Assembly: GCA_022497155.1 (NCBI GenBank)
Contig: MU385718.1
Coordinates: 248,001 to 312,000, forward strand
Direction: 5' to 3'
DNA: 64,000 nt
Source of the DNA: Whalleya microplaca
Lineage: Eukaryota; Ascomycota; Sordariomycetes; Xylariales; Xylariaceae
Shown: one piece after another, positions 10,803-22,132 of the stretch
How positions within the stretch are numbered: position 1 is the first letter of the stretch
Layout of the letters: each line of letters opens with the position of its first letter
Made by a program: the position numbers and the translations under genes
The notes under the pieces: model-generated
What the model was told of the DNA's origin: nothing
Databases searched by the model: none
The model's input: the letters and a program-made list of their open reading frames with translations, nothing else

Positions 10803-11972
10803 ATGACTAATGGGTTGCCCAGGCTGAAACATCGCGACAAGCACAAGCGCCACAAACCATCTTCGACTACAATAGAACGCTCTGAAGATTCCCTTCGTAT
10901 AAGAATTCTTCTTTTCTTCTCCACCTTCAGATGGCGCCGTAGTAAAAAGCAGTCTTACCAATATGAGGCCGATGATAGGATTGAGACTCGTACCAAAAGT
11001 CGAGACAGCCCAGCCCTAAGGGACAAGAAATCTTCTCGACTCCGTAGCTCAACCAGGAACCCCGAACCCAGAAATAGGAGACCTACACGAGAGTCCCGGA
11101 ACCATGAGCGGCGGATACAGTATGAGACAGACGACGAAGCGAGGCACCCTACCGCCAATCATGGACTTGCGGGCGAAGATGACCACGTCAGAGACACTTC
11201 TCCGAATGAAGTGGTGCGGAATAGGGTTGTGTTTGGAAAAGCTCCGGCGGTCGACTCAGACGAGAGCGACTTAGACGAGACGTCACGAGCGAGCGAAACC
11301 AACTTTGACGAATCTGAGTCGGATGAAGACTCTGATTCAGTTTCGCCAGCCGATTCGGACTCTGATGAGTTGAGCGAGGTTGCATCTGAGGATGGTTCCC
11401 CGGCCGTTCCAGAAGCTGTAACGGTTCCATTGCCCACTAAGGTATCGGTACCACCTAAGATCCTCCCAGCACACCCTTCCGCCACTCTTGGGAAGCTATT
11501 ATTGGATCACGAGATTGAGGCAGCGAGGATCGTCCACATACGGCCCAAGGACGAAAATCACAAAGTGCCTGGCGAAAGCCATTATTTCATCATCATGGCT
11601 GTAGACCACAGGCGCAGGATCGTCGAAGGCGTGACCATAACGAGTCTTCGAAAACGGGAGGAGGATATCACACCGCAGCGGCTCTCCAATTATCTCAGCA
11701 TCGCCGGGCACAAAAACTGGTACCTGACCCCTGATTGGAGGACCAAGAAGGTGCGCAAGGTCATGAGGGATCCCGACTTGAGTCTACGAGACCAAAAGAG
11801 ACTCCGACTAGAGTCGTACGCCGAGATCAACAGGCCGAAGATCTTCGGCTTCGACCAGTTGGAGCTGCCTCCAGGAAGGGACCTCCATCTAGACCAGATG
11901 AGTTTTGACCATCTACTCACAAAGATGGCCGGAAAATGCCTACTGCGGGCGTCCCCGCCGCCCGGTCGGTAA
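10803..11972 (+). CDS. Hypothetical charged protein, 389 aa
   Basis: Single-exon frame. Residues 1-120 are very basic (RLKHRDKHKRHK, repeated Arg/Ser/Lys). Residues ~145-200 are acidic and Ser-rich (SDEDSDSVSPADSDSDELSEV). Residues ~220-375 look folded, with motifs such as HYFIIMAVDHRRRIVEGVTITSLRKRE and a Trp-Tyr pair (HKNWYLTPDW). I do not recognise a family. The basic-acidic-folded order suggests a nuclear or nucleic-acid-associated protein, but nothing proves it. Codon use and the long uninterrupted frame support a real gene. The true start could be an internal Met, because the basic N-terminus is low in complexity. Confidence 0.6.
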   Translation: MTNGLPRLKHRDKHKRHKPSSTTIERSEDSLRIRILLFFSTFRWRRSKKQSYQYEADDRIETRTKSRDSPALRDKKSSRLRSSTRNPEPRNRRPTRESRNHERRIQYETDDEARHPTANHGLAGEDDHVRDTSPNEVVRNRVVFGKAPAVDSDESDLDETSRASETNFDESESDEDSDSVSPADSDSDELSEVASEDGSPAVPEAVTVPLPTKVSVPPKILPAHPSATLGKLLLDHEIEAARIVHIRPKDENHKVPGESHYFIIMAVDHRRRIVEGVTITSLRKREEDITPQRLSNYLSIAGHKNWYLTPDWRTKKVRKVMRDPDLSLRDQKRLRLESYAEINRPKIFGFDQLELPPGRDLHLDQMSFDHLLTKMAGKCLLRASPPPGR

Positions 11973-12589
11973 TGCTCATACTCGATTTGAAGAATAACTT
12001 GCTTTGGATCAGCATGGGTAGCCAACCGCAGAGGTTAAGATGGTGCATGGCCAGATCATTAGTATGACAAGGACGCGTTGTTTTGACGCTAGTCGGACGA
12101 CAGTACGGTTGAGCGTCTCCCCCAGGATGATTTACCCACCCGTACCAGGACACAGATACTGGCTATCACCAGGGGTGGAAACCCCATGATACCAACAAAT
12201 AGTGTTTATTGTTTACCGGCATCATAGCAACATGGCTTAATTGCTCACATAATGGCTGAATCATCTAATAGAATACCCATAGGATACGGGCTCTCGAATC
12301 TTTGGCGCATGAAGAAGCTATTGTATAGAGAGACTTCTACACAACTTTGAAATACAGGATGTGTACAGAACTATTTGACGCCACCACTGGTCAACGACGG
12401 GAACCAGGTGTTATGCGTCTATTCAACTGAAATTGAATTCCTTGGCATAGCGTCATTCTCGCGGCCAGCACTATGTCGTCTAACAGGAACCACATATGCT
12501 ACTCGGAGACCTTCTAGGGTCGGGGCACCAGCCCCTTCGATAATCCGTGGTTCATGGACGGGCAATATCACCTTGAGGCCATTCTTTAC
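11973..12589. other. Intergenic region between convergent genes
   Basis: No gene signature. It contains the 3' untranslated parts of the 389-aa gene (plus) and the GH31 gene (minus). Confidence 0.5.
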
Positions 12590-15261
12590 CTAAAGTGGCT
12601 CATATTCTCCTTGTGTGTCTATTGCCGCATAGACGCGAATGGTCTGATCTGTCACAGTGTAATTGAGGGTAACCTCACACTCAGCGGCCTTGTTGGCTGG
12701 TCTGATGCCGTCATCCTCAAGCCATGTGTTGGTGAACCATCTTTCGCTCGTTAGACTTTCGTCGCCGGCGTTTGTGTTTTGAAGTTGAGGAATTTGTAGG
12801 CCTTTAGGGGGAGGGAAGATCTCAACTCCTCTCATATCGTCCTTCTCCAGACCTGAGAACTCGGGATCGTCTGTGTCTACGCAAGTAGTCGGAACCGGCT
12901 TGCCGATGGGAACCGCCGAGCCGAGGCGCGCCAGGACGGGAATAGAGCCACACCAATGCGAATAGACGTATTGCCACTGGCCAGGTGGGAAATATTGGTA
13001 AGGAAAGGAACGGTTCCAGAATCCCAAGTCATCCGGCCCCGAACACGGAAGATAGACTCGTACGTACTCGCTACCAGGTTCGTAGACGCCGGCGATGAGC
13101 AGGGCGTCGCCGAACCAGTATTGCGTCTCGCCTCGGAGAAGCTCGGGGGTCCAGACTGTAGGATCAGATTCATAGCCCCAGCCAGCTATACACAACCCGG
13201 AGTTAGCAAGCGCCCTGTCTAGATAGACTTGGAAGTTTGAACTTTTAAAAGCGTCCTATCCAGATAGATATAATTCCCGGTTTAAGCTGTGACAGGAAAG
13301 AAATGATTCCGGAATACCTACTCCATCGTTGGGGTGGCGTCGCATCTTTGTGAGACTTCAGCATAAGCGAGTAGGTGTATGGCACTAGCTCGTATCTGCG
13401 CGCAATGGCAAATCGGAAAGCCTCCGCGATCTTATCTGCGTAATGCCAGGGCCTTACCATGGCGGTAAAGAAGTCAACGTGAGCGTAGCTGAAGGCGAAC
13501 CGTGGGGTGTACACAGCAAGCTGGATCGATCGGACGAGAAGCTCGTCAGATGGCGGCGACTCTTCGAAGTAGCCGATATCATGACCGTAGCACTTGAGGT
13601 ACGAGTGTTAGGATATCGATACGCATAGGTTCGAGGCTGTTGCTTACCTGAAGCAAGGAAAAGCCCGCATTCAAAGCTAACGAGGTTGCACCTTTCATTC
13701 CCTCCCAACTCGTGACAATGTTCCCGCTCCACGAGCTTGCACAGTATCTCGTGGTCCCTGGTGTCGCACTACGAGTAAGGACGAAAGGACGGACTTGGGG
13801 TTGAGCTGTGCGAAGCGTCTCATACAAGGCCTTCCCTGCGCATTCGGTATGCAGAGCCCTGCCCCAGTATCCAACTGTATTGTCTATTTCACTCGTATCA
13901 AGTCCCTCCAAGGCACACTCCCAATCATCATTGGGGATGTTGTATTCATTATCGTCAATCCATATCGCATCAATCCCTTTCTTTTGCATGTCCCACACAC
14001 CTTTATACAACGTTTCACTCCCTGCTCGGGATGTGAGGTCGAGAGGACTTACTGTCTTCAAGCCGCCATAGACATCCAAAAGTTGCATCACTGCACTGCC
14101 GCCAGTCGCGGGGTCCTTAAGAAAAGCCCCCAATTTTGAGAGTCTGCGAAAGTTTGGATCAGATATTTCAACGTATGGTCTTAAGCTTGCCAACAGACGG
14201 ACCCCATGGCAATGGCACTTGCGGACGAGTTCCGAGAGGCTGCGGAGGATGTGTGAATCTGTGTCGTCTTCCTCCAGGATGCTTGCAGTTGATCTGTTTA
14301 TCTGGAAAGCCGAGTACGGCATGCCGTGCTTCTTGTGCATTTCGATAACCGCGGCGACCTCGTCCGTTGTAGGTGGCGAAACCCCCCAGCTACTCTTCAT
14401 CTCTCTGCCGATGAAGCCCATCATGTAGCGGGGCACCAGCAACGGAAACCCGACTATCTCGGCGTAGGACCGCACTACGTCGGCGACCGTATTACCAATG
14501 ATGAGGTACTCTTCGAGCCCTCCATATGCTTGACGATACACCTTGTACGGGCCCCAAGCTGCGTCAAGCTCGGATCCGACAGTCCAGGTTGCCCGTGAGA
14601 GAGAAGTCGAAAAGATACCTACACAGCCCCTAGGGGTAGCGTTGATCAAGAAAGGGATATGCTTATGTAGTGGATCGGTATGGTAACCGTTGTAGCCAGA
14701 GGCGTCACTTGCAGATATGGAGAAGTCACGACCGCTGAGGTTCATTGGTGCTGCTTTCTCCCCAAGGCCGACGTGGAGAGTGTCCTGCTTGTATGTCATG
14801 TAATGGGCAACGCCCTGGGCATTGATAGCATACGAGCGGGAATCTAGGTCGCGGTGAATCGGTTCCGGCTCGGTTACTAGAAAGAGGGAGACGACTGGTG
14901 CATTAAACCACTCAACGCGTGCTTTGAATTGGCCAAGCCAGACTGTGTAGGATTGTTGCGATACATCATTTGTGATCATAGACTTGATATTCCCAAAGTT
15001 GGGCTGTGGCCTCGTGACGCTCGAATGTGGTAGGGGATATTCGGAGCTCGTAAATGTGGTGCGGAAGACATTTGGACGAATTGCCTCAAACCTGAAATCA
15101 AATCTTTCGGTACTGCCTGTGTCTGTGGATATCAAGTGTAAAGGACATGTCTCGTGAATGTCATAGTGATGTGGTACGCGCTCTTGTTGGTACAGCATAT
15201 TGCTATCATGAGCCTGTATTGGGCAATGCGAGCCTAGAGAATGTCTGTCTAAGCTGTCCAC
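12590..15261 (-). CDS. Glycoside hydrolase family 31 protein (alpha-glucosidase-like)
   Basis: Exons in transcript order are 15261-13648, 13592-13322 and 13185-12590 (2481 nt, 826 aa), phases consistent. There is no signal peptide, so it is probably intracellular. A GH31 N-terminal beta domain leads into the (beta/alpha)8 barrel. The nucleophile motif IWIDDNEY is at ~433-440, with Asp436 as nucleophile. The family blocks RSATPGTTRY, CYGHDIGYF and ATPPQRWTGWGYES are present, and the last is rebuilt exactly across intron 2. GH31 enzymes cleave alpha-linked glucosides, xylosides or sulfoquinovosides by a retaining mechanism. The general acid/base block, normally W-x-G-D-N, reads WSGNIVTSW here: Asn514 stands where Asp is expected. 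The enzyme may therefore be impaired or altered. Frame and splice sites are otherwise intact. Confidence 0.9.
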
Positions 15262-16747
15262 TCAGCGAGAGACAAGTTCTTAACTCAATATCAACACAGA
15301 AACTAGTTTAAGTCGATGCCGTATTATATCATGATAAGACAGGCGTGTATGTCATTAGCTGGGCATTGATCGGGCGAGCGTACCTAAGTTAGGCAGTTGA
15401 CGAAGAGCCTCTGGATTTTATGTCCATAGGTGGCTGAGCTCGACGGATTATCACGGCAACGACGACGACAGTCTCTGGAAGGTCTTACCGCATGGCAGAC
15501 CTATAGCGAAGTAATCGCTACCATTATCCGAGTATGCCTTCTTTCTGGCTAGTCGAACCCGCCTTGCTGAGGTGAAGCGAATTTAAGTATGTACGCGATG
15601 TTCGTTAAGATCGCTGCGATACTTCAATGACCACCATAAGCAGGGTAGCATCCCACATGCTCGCGCAAAGGATAAGTGCGTAATTGGAATGAATATAGAA
15701 CGTGTAAGTTTGATTGCCTTTTCCTCCACCTATCTTGTGGTATCAAAGCTTCTCTTTAGTGAGCGCCGATTTGCGCATATACTCTTAAGAGGTTATACAT
15801 GGCGCAATTGGCCTTGGCCGCACTGGCGTCAATTGCTTGGGCCACTCAAACGAGACAAGTATGATTCTTATTATTAATAGCTCTATGGATGTGTACGTGC
15901 TTTGGTCGCTCGCTTCCGTCTTATGCAGACGGCTGCCTTCAACACTAAGCTGTAGCTAAGTATAGAAGAGTTTGACAGTCCTGTAATGACGGTAACAACT
16001 CGATGAAGTTGACTTGTATACGCGTAATTGATGATGAGAGCGACGGCCATGTCTATGCTCATGGTTGAGTACCTTCATAGTTGTGTTGATGGCATAATGA
16101 AAAAGGTCGCCTAACTCAAGCTCTACAGATCAAGCTCTTAAGATCAACTTACGCTGCGCTAAAGAGTGTGTAGCCTGTAAGTCGGGTACTGTACTGTGTT
16201 TGTCACTAACTATTGGTAGCAAACAAAAATATGAAAGCAATAATGAATTCGAGTATACCAAAAAATAGTCGAAATTCATATGCAAATCTCTCGTCCGTTT
16301 GTTCAACAGTTGGGATGAAATAGAAAGGTGCACAGAGCTTCTCCTGATCCAGAAGCTGATCTCACGGCTTGGATCCAGTAGTTATACAGGATAAAAGACC
16401 GTCGATAAACAATAACAGCGGAGATGTACTTAAAACACCCCGGCTATCAGTTCCAGAATGACCCCTGCATCGTCAGAATGATTGGCTGGGATATCGCGGG
16501 GCAGTCGAAGCTAACATGTGCTATCCTGCAATAGGAAATATGTAAACAACCTGACATTTCTAGGGAACCATCCCCACTATCGCCGCTGAACATAGGGAAC
16601 CGTTGTTTACTTTAGACGACGCGACCATTTATTGTGACCTCTTCCTGCTTCACGTAGCAATCTGATTTGACGTTCTTTAAATAACTTGCCTGTATTGCTT
16701 TCGTACCAGAAATAGGCATAGTTGGCGCATTCCCGTTCACCTACAGG
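15262..16747. other. Intergenic region between divergent genes
   Basis: About 1.5 kb shared upstream of the GH31 (minus) and coiled-coil (plus) genes. No coding, RNA or repeat feature recognised. It ends in an intron-acceptor-like TTCACCTACAG directly before the ATG at 16748, so the coiled-coil gene could have a 5' UTR intron. Confidence 0.45.
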
Positions 16748-18952
16748 ATGAGTGAAGAACAAGACCTCCCCATAGCCCTCCGGCGCACCCCACGAACAGG
16801 CCTTGGAACAGCTGGGTCCTCACCCGCGCCGTCGTCGGGAATAGCCAATACTATAACGACGCGCTTAAGAACGCCAAGTAAACCAAAATCCAAAAAGAGA
16901 GTCCGCTTCTCGGACCCGGGGCCGGAGATTGAACGTCACGATGCATCATCCTCGACGGGACTAACACCGATGGTCCGTCGTTCCACTCTGGGTGTTACAC
17001 CTTCACCGAAGCGCAGGCGTCACTCGGCACCATTCAGAAAACCTATCATAGAAGAAGAGGACGAACTATCTAGTAATGGTAATAAACACTATCTTAGCAA
17101 TGAGAATGAAATACGTTTTCTCTCACTCCGCCAAGTTCTCGATGACCGAGTTAAGCGGCGGATTCGGCGGAATGGGTTGAGTGAGGAGATGAATGAAATT
17201 GATAGGGACAAACGGAGACGTGCGCAGAACCAGAAAGCCGAGCTGCAGCGTCTGAGGGACGAGCTGACGGAGAGGGACGAGGAGATCGAAAGACTGCAGA
17301 GCACCACGATGGCCCAAGATACGGATAGGATTATGGAATTGGAACAAGAGATCGAGGCCCTCAGGAACGAACTGAGAACGCAATCGGCGACTGAAGGAGA
17401 CCAGACGAAGTGTTATGATTGGACTCTGGCGGCGCGAGATCCTTTCTCGGATAGCTACATGGATGACGACGGCTTCGGCGACACTACCATGGGGGAGCTA
17501 GTGTGCAGCACTCCGTCAAGAGCTAGAGCATCCTTCCCCACGCCGCCATGCACAAGCCCAGTGGCGCCTGATACACCGTGTTCTATGCGGAGGGCACCAC
17601 CTGCTGTGACGCCTCGATCCCATATCGGGGTCCAAGCGTCACTCCCAGACCCTGAGAAGGAGGCACTAGAGGCCGAGCTGGGCTCTCTTCGTCTTGAGCT
17701 GGCCAAACTGACTGACACGCTCGAGACTCATGCCGCATTCAAGACACGAGTCGCGGATAAGCTGGCAACTGGCATTCCCAAGGAGGAGTCAGAGGAATCT
17801 ACAGATGTCGAGGCACACCTTGACTCCGTTCTTCAAGCCCTCTCAGACCGCACGGCAGCACTTCTGGATCTCAACGACTCCCTAAGCTCGCTTGGCTTCC
17901 CCGGCAACGACGCAAGCGAGATCGTGGCATCTCTCGCCGGCGCGTTCCGTTCAGCACGCCTGGAACTGGAGTACCTGACTCCCGGCGAGATCATCCTCCC
18001 GCTCTCCTCCCACGGCGCCCAGGTTCTCGACCTTGCGCTCAGCCGTCTCCGAGACCTAGCCCGTAAAGTCCGCGAGGACGACGACGCCATTGACGAATAC
18101 CACGCGCTGGAGCTGTCCCTGCGGCAACAGCTCAATGCCCGCGTCGACGCCATGGACGGCATGCGCAGCGAGCGCCAGCTTGACCAAGCGCAGCTCCGCG
18201 AGCAATCCGAGCGCATCTCGGACCTCGAAGTCGGCATTGACCGGCTGAAGGGCGCGACGGAAGGCTACCGCCGCGATATCGCGGAGCTGGAGACCCTGGT
18301 GCAGCGGATTGAAGAGGAGGGGAAAACGACGGAGGCCCAACTGCGGACCGAGGCCGACAGCGCGCAGGGCCAGCTTGCCGAGCGCACGACCGCCGTCGCC
18401 GAGCTCGAGACCAAGCTCGCCGCCGCGCTCGCGCAGACGGAGGACCTGGGCACCCAGCTCCGGGACCTGCGGGCGCGGAAGAAGGACGAGATCCGAATCC
18501 TTAATAGGGCGCACGGCAGCGCGCTCGCGCTGCGAGATGCTCGGGTATCGGAGCTGCGCCGCGAGATCGATGCGATTAACGGGAGCTTGCGCGAGGCGCA
18601 CGAGATGATCCAGCAGCTGCGCGTGGAGAACCTGGGCCTGAACCGCCGCGTCGACGACGAGAAGAAACGCGCTAAGGAGGCCGTGGATTCGATGAAGGTC
18701 GAGCTCGAGAGGGTGCTCCAGATGAGCTCGGACATTTTGGCCACGCCGAAGAAAGTTAGCGTTCCCGGTCCCGTGGCTAGGAGGACACGGTCGAGTGTTA
18801 GTGACAAGGGAAAGACGCCTGATAGTGCCTTAAGGCCCGGCGGGTATCTTTCGGGGGAGTTGGCGAAGGGGAGTAAGGGAAAGAAGAGAAGGAAGTACGA
18901 TAGTGGTCTGGGGTTCCTTGACGAGGATGAGGACACGGTTGAGATGGTGTAG
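16748..18952 (+). CDS. Coiled-coil protein with RVxF-type motif, 734 aa
   Basis: Single exon. The N-terminal ~110 residues are basic and disordered, with TP/SP sites (RTPSKPKSKKRVRFSDPGPE). Residues 51-54, RVRF after two Lys and followed by S-D-P, fit the RVxF docking consensus for protein phosphatase 1. Long heptad coiled coils follow at ~125-220, ~300-345 and ~420-660 (for example LRDELTERDEEIERLQ). The C-terminus carries a nuclear-localisation-like KGKKRRKYDSG and ends in acidic DEDEDTVEMV. This is the layout of fungal spindle, nuclear or septum-associated scaffolds, but I recognise no named family. The GC-rich middle and single long frame support a real gene. The role as a PP1-binding scaffold is inference from one short motif. 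Confidence 0.75.
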   Translation: MSEEQDLPIALRRTPRTGLGTAGSSPAPSSGIANTITTRLRTPSKPKSKKRVRFSDPGPEIERHDASSSTGLTPMVRRSTLGVTPSPKRRRHSAPFRKPIIEEEDELSSNGNKHYLSNENEIRFLSLRQVLDDRVKRRIRRNGLSEEMNEIDRDKRRRAQNQKAELQRLRDELTERDEEIERLQSTTMAQDTDRIMELEQEIEALRNELRTQSATEGDQTKCYDWTLAARDPFSDSYMDDDGFGDTTMGELVCSTPSRARASFPTPPCTSPVAPDTPCSMRRAPPAVTPRSHIGVQASLPDPEKEALEAELGSLRLELAKLTDTLETHAAFKTRVADKLATGIPKEESEESTDVEAHLDSVLQALSDRTAALLDLNDSLSSLGFPGNDASEIVASLAGAFRSARLELEYLTPGEIILPLSSHGAQVLDLALSRLRDLARKVREDDDAIDEYHALELSLRQQLNARVDAMDGMRSERQLDQAQLREQSERISDLEVGIDRLKGATEGYRRDIAELETLVQRIEEEGKTTEAQLRTEADSAQGQLAERTTAVAELETKLAAALAQTEDLGTQLRDLRARKKDEIRILNRAHGSALALRDARVSELRREIDAINGSLREAHEMIQQLRVENLGLNRRVDDEKKRAKEAVDSMKVELERVLQMSSDILATPKKVSVPGPVARRTRSSVSDKGKTPDSALRPGGYLSGELAKGSKGKKRRKYDSGLGFLDEDEDTVEMV

Positions 18953-19429
18953 AGGTTGCGTCAGGGGCTTCTGCGATGTCATTCTTTGACTCATGTATTT
19001 CTTATGTATATCACCATCTGCTTGGCGTAGGTCAAGGGTTGTATCATTGTGTCGGTATGGTGGATATGGAGGACCGGTCTATTATTTAGGAGATACTGTA
19101 TAGAAACTCGATGAAACTGTTGATGCACTTGGTTTCGTGAGGATTGAAAGGACTGTTAAGTAGGCTTATTGCTCACACATAGACTTGATGATTGTATACG
19201 GCTTTGACAACCTGGCAACTGGGCTAAGGAATTACATAGCTGGCTAGTTTTACATGTTGTAAATACTTATCACTATGCTCTATGCTGCTTAAAGATTTTG
19301 AAGTATTAGTATATATATATGAAGCCTATTGGTTCATTCCAAGACTATTTCCAAGCGTGCTTGGTTCCCGAAGTCTTCAGGCTTTCCTGAATCTAGTTCA
19401 TCTTGAGTAGGACTAAGAGCGAGACACTC
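18953..19429. other. Intergenic region
   Basis: 3' flank of the coiled-coil gene. It has a short ATATATATAT run near 19312. No gene signature. Confidence 0.5.
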
Positions 19430-19696
19430 ATGTCAACTTCAAGTCAGCTCGCCCGCTGCCTCGTCCGCCTCAAAGAGACCGCCGTCGGTTGGGACATTGC
19501 GCCGACTTCGGTCGAGCAGTCGGTGCGGGAGATCAGAGAACTGCTATAACGCGTGGATGGGGATGAGTCGTTCGGGCGGGGAAACATGGTGCGGCTTTTT
19601 TACGATGAGGTGGAAGTCTGGAATGATGGATTTCCTGATGTGAAGGCGGCGTGGGAGGCCGTTGTGCAGAAAAATAGCAGTTCTGCTGACAGTTAA
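19430..19696 (+). pseudogene. Small ORF interrupted by one in-frame stop
   Basis: An ATG at 19430 opens 39 codons (MSTSSQLARCLVRLKETAVG...) ending in TAA at 19547-19549. The same frame then stays open for 48 more codons to TAA at 19694-19696, with coding-like composition (GNMVRLFYDEVEVWNDGF, then DVKAAWEAVV). GC content is clearly higher than in the flanks across both halves, as if one 88-residue coding unit had acquired a stop. Alternatives are two unrelated short frames, or a remnant of a larger gene. I do not recognise a family. Confidence 0.4.
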
Positions 19697-20039
19697 CTTC
19701 GAGGATCTAGACCATATATCATGTCGTTTCAAGTAGTTGCGATCGTTGGCTTTATTGGGCCTTGCACGCTTCGGTGACATCAAGGGGCATATAATTTCTT
19801 ACAGTCGTTAGCGGTGTGGGCAACATGAACCCACAAGGAACTAAGCTTAGATGGAAATATATATCAAAAACTAGAATAACCTCGAAAATGGATAGGAATT
19901 ACTCGAGGTCATATTCATAGAAAGTCTTCCTGCAATTAATGTCCTAAATCATGATAGAATTGCTAATGAAAACGACAAGACACCCGCTAAATGACATATA
20001 AGATTATACCTACGCTAGATGACCAGCTAAAAAAAACCC
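19697..20039. other. Intergenic region
   Basis: AT-rich 3' flank of the minus-strand CorA-like gene. Nothing else seen. Confidence 0.5.
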
Positions 20040-22132
20040 TCACAATGTACGCTTGTCCGAAGTTCTTTTGAAAATTGTGAGATATCTCTTGATCTCAGGC
20101 TGGGACAGGACCCAAGCTACTAAGGCCACAACGACCGCCAACGGCAGAGATACCGCAAAGTACACCCTGAATGTCTTGCTACTAATACCATCTATATCAG
20201 ACTGCATAGAGAGGATCCCCGCGATGAGGCTAAACGGGATGAAGAAGGTGGCGAGCCCAGTGAGGCGACCGATGTTGTGATTATCGGTTAGACCCCGTCG
20301 TGAGTCCTCGATAGACATGACGGCCGTGACGACTGAGGTGAGCCGGTCGATGCGCTTCTGGTATTCTTCTAGCTGAGACAAAACGAGTAGAAAGTCCTTT
20401 CGATAACTCCCTACCGGTCGAGACGGATCTGTTAATTGATCACCCGTCCTGGGAGTTGCCCACGAATCGGCCGAATTCCGTGTTGTGCCTGGCTCTTGAT
20501 GCAGAATTGTGCTACCACCGACACTACCGATATCCTTAGCTGTTTCAGAGAATGATTCGCTATGACAAGGGAATCGAAAAACATGTTGAAGGGTCTCGGA
20601 TACCATCTCTCGATAAAGGGGTATAAATCGTCTCCACATGTGCAGTTTCTGTAGCGCATTATCAACGTGGCTGCCAGGCGCAAACGCCTCAGGTTTGACA
20701 ATTTCCAGATCGACCTGATTAAGTCGTGTTTTGATATAGTCCGACATGGTAAGCCATTCAGAGCAAACGAGGCGCAGTAGCGTTTGAATTGGGATATGTG
20801 CAATTGAGGTTGTATCTGAATTGGAGGTCGAGAACATATCCCGCTCTTTCGCCCAGTACTGGAAGTCCTTGTAGAAATTGTCTGGTTTGTGAGGCTCTGG
20901 CCATCTCTCTTTCGAACCAAACTCTGGAACCGGATGATAAGTGCGGCGACCACGCCACAAGGGCAGCCCTTTTTTGACCGTCGGGTCAAGTAGCAGCACA
21001 CCTACAATTCGTAAGACTAGTTAGTCCTGACCGTAGATAGTCTTGTATATAATTTCTCACCAATAGGAGGATCGGATTGGAGATTCTTTGTTTGCTGCCA
21101 AAATGTTGCTCTTGATCTCGTCAGACCTACGACTGCGCCTTGCTTGTCCCACCAGGCTTTGTTACTCAGGTCGTCATCTGGTCGTCTGAGAACATTGAAC
21201 TCGTTGGCTTCGGATACCGCCTCCGAAAATTCTTTCTCAGTATCAAAATACCGAACTGTTACATAACGCAACTGCATCCAATTCTGGCGCCTCTGAAGAA
21301 TATCGAGTTGAGGTGGGTCTCTCCAACGATCAAGGACGTTGTACCAAGCGAAGTCTGCGATATGCGCCCTAAACACATCTGGCTGGATTTTCACTGTGAC
21401 ATCGGACGTTAGCAACAACCAAGAGAAAAATCGCCGCAGAGCCTCAGACCATGATGAAAAAGACGATAATCCAATAGATTGCCCCGGTCGACGAGATAGT
21501 AGACACGGGAAAACGAGTGTTAGGTAGATGAATGTATATCTCTGAAGTTAACCTACATTTCTGCCCTAAAGTTTCAATAACATCTCTTGAGAGATCCTCG
21601 ACGACGTACAGTTTGAATTGAATCTTACTGTCTGTGACTTCCTGGTCTAATGCTTTACCTAGTTCCGTGGCGGACGTGATCAAAGTGGATTCCGCCCTGT
21701 CAACATAATAGTCTAGTACGCAGACCTCGGTTCTCTCGACGCGACTTTCGCGTTTTGATATCCTCTGGCCACGTTCTTCGGGCTTGAGTTTTGGAACCCG
21801 AGGATCGAGGTCTTTCCAACGCTGGGGAACCGTGCCAATGGACATAAAGTCTGCCAAGAGTCTCAAATGAGTCCACCCATTTTCTGAGACTTGCTTCACA
21901 TATGTGAGATAGGGCTTATTGCCTCTACATATGTGTCCAGTGTGAGTTGTGAGCCACGAAATTGAACGCGAATTGAAGATCTCACTTACGAATCTACGGC
22001 CCAATTCGCTGCAAGTTCCTTATACTTGTAATCCCTATAGGCATCTCCGAATGCGTCGTAGTTTTTTGTTCGCAGCTCCGGCCTTAGCCATGGATCTTCG
22101 GGCTGTCTGGACCGAGAGAGCCAAGTCCCCAT
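20040..22132 (-). CDS. CorA-like membrane protein, spliced, 601 aa
   Basis: Exons in transcript order are 22132-21990, 21924-21557, 21393-21061 and 21001-20040 (1806 nt), all with GT-AG borders and matching phases. The N-terminus (MGTWLSRSRQPEDPW) has no signal peptide. A soluble region of ~480 residues includes FRAHIADFAWYNVLDRW and a Trp-rich stretch. A helical linker (RKDFLLVLSQLEEYQKRIDRLTS, split here as one long helix) precedes two membrane segments at ~529-546 and ~561-581. The short loop between them reads SMQSDIDGIS and has no GMN motif. This is the layout of fungal CorA-like proteins of unproven transport function. It is more than 100 residues longer than the 7.9 kb member and shows little visible similarity outside the paired helices, so the two are not a recent duplication. 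Confidence 0.8.
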
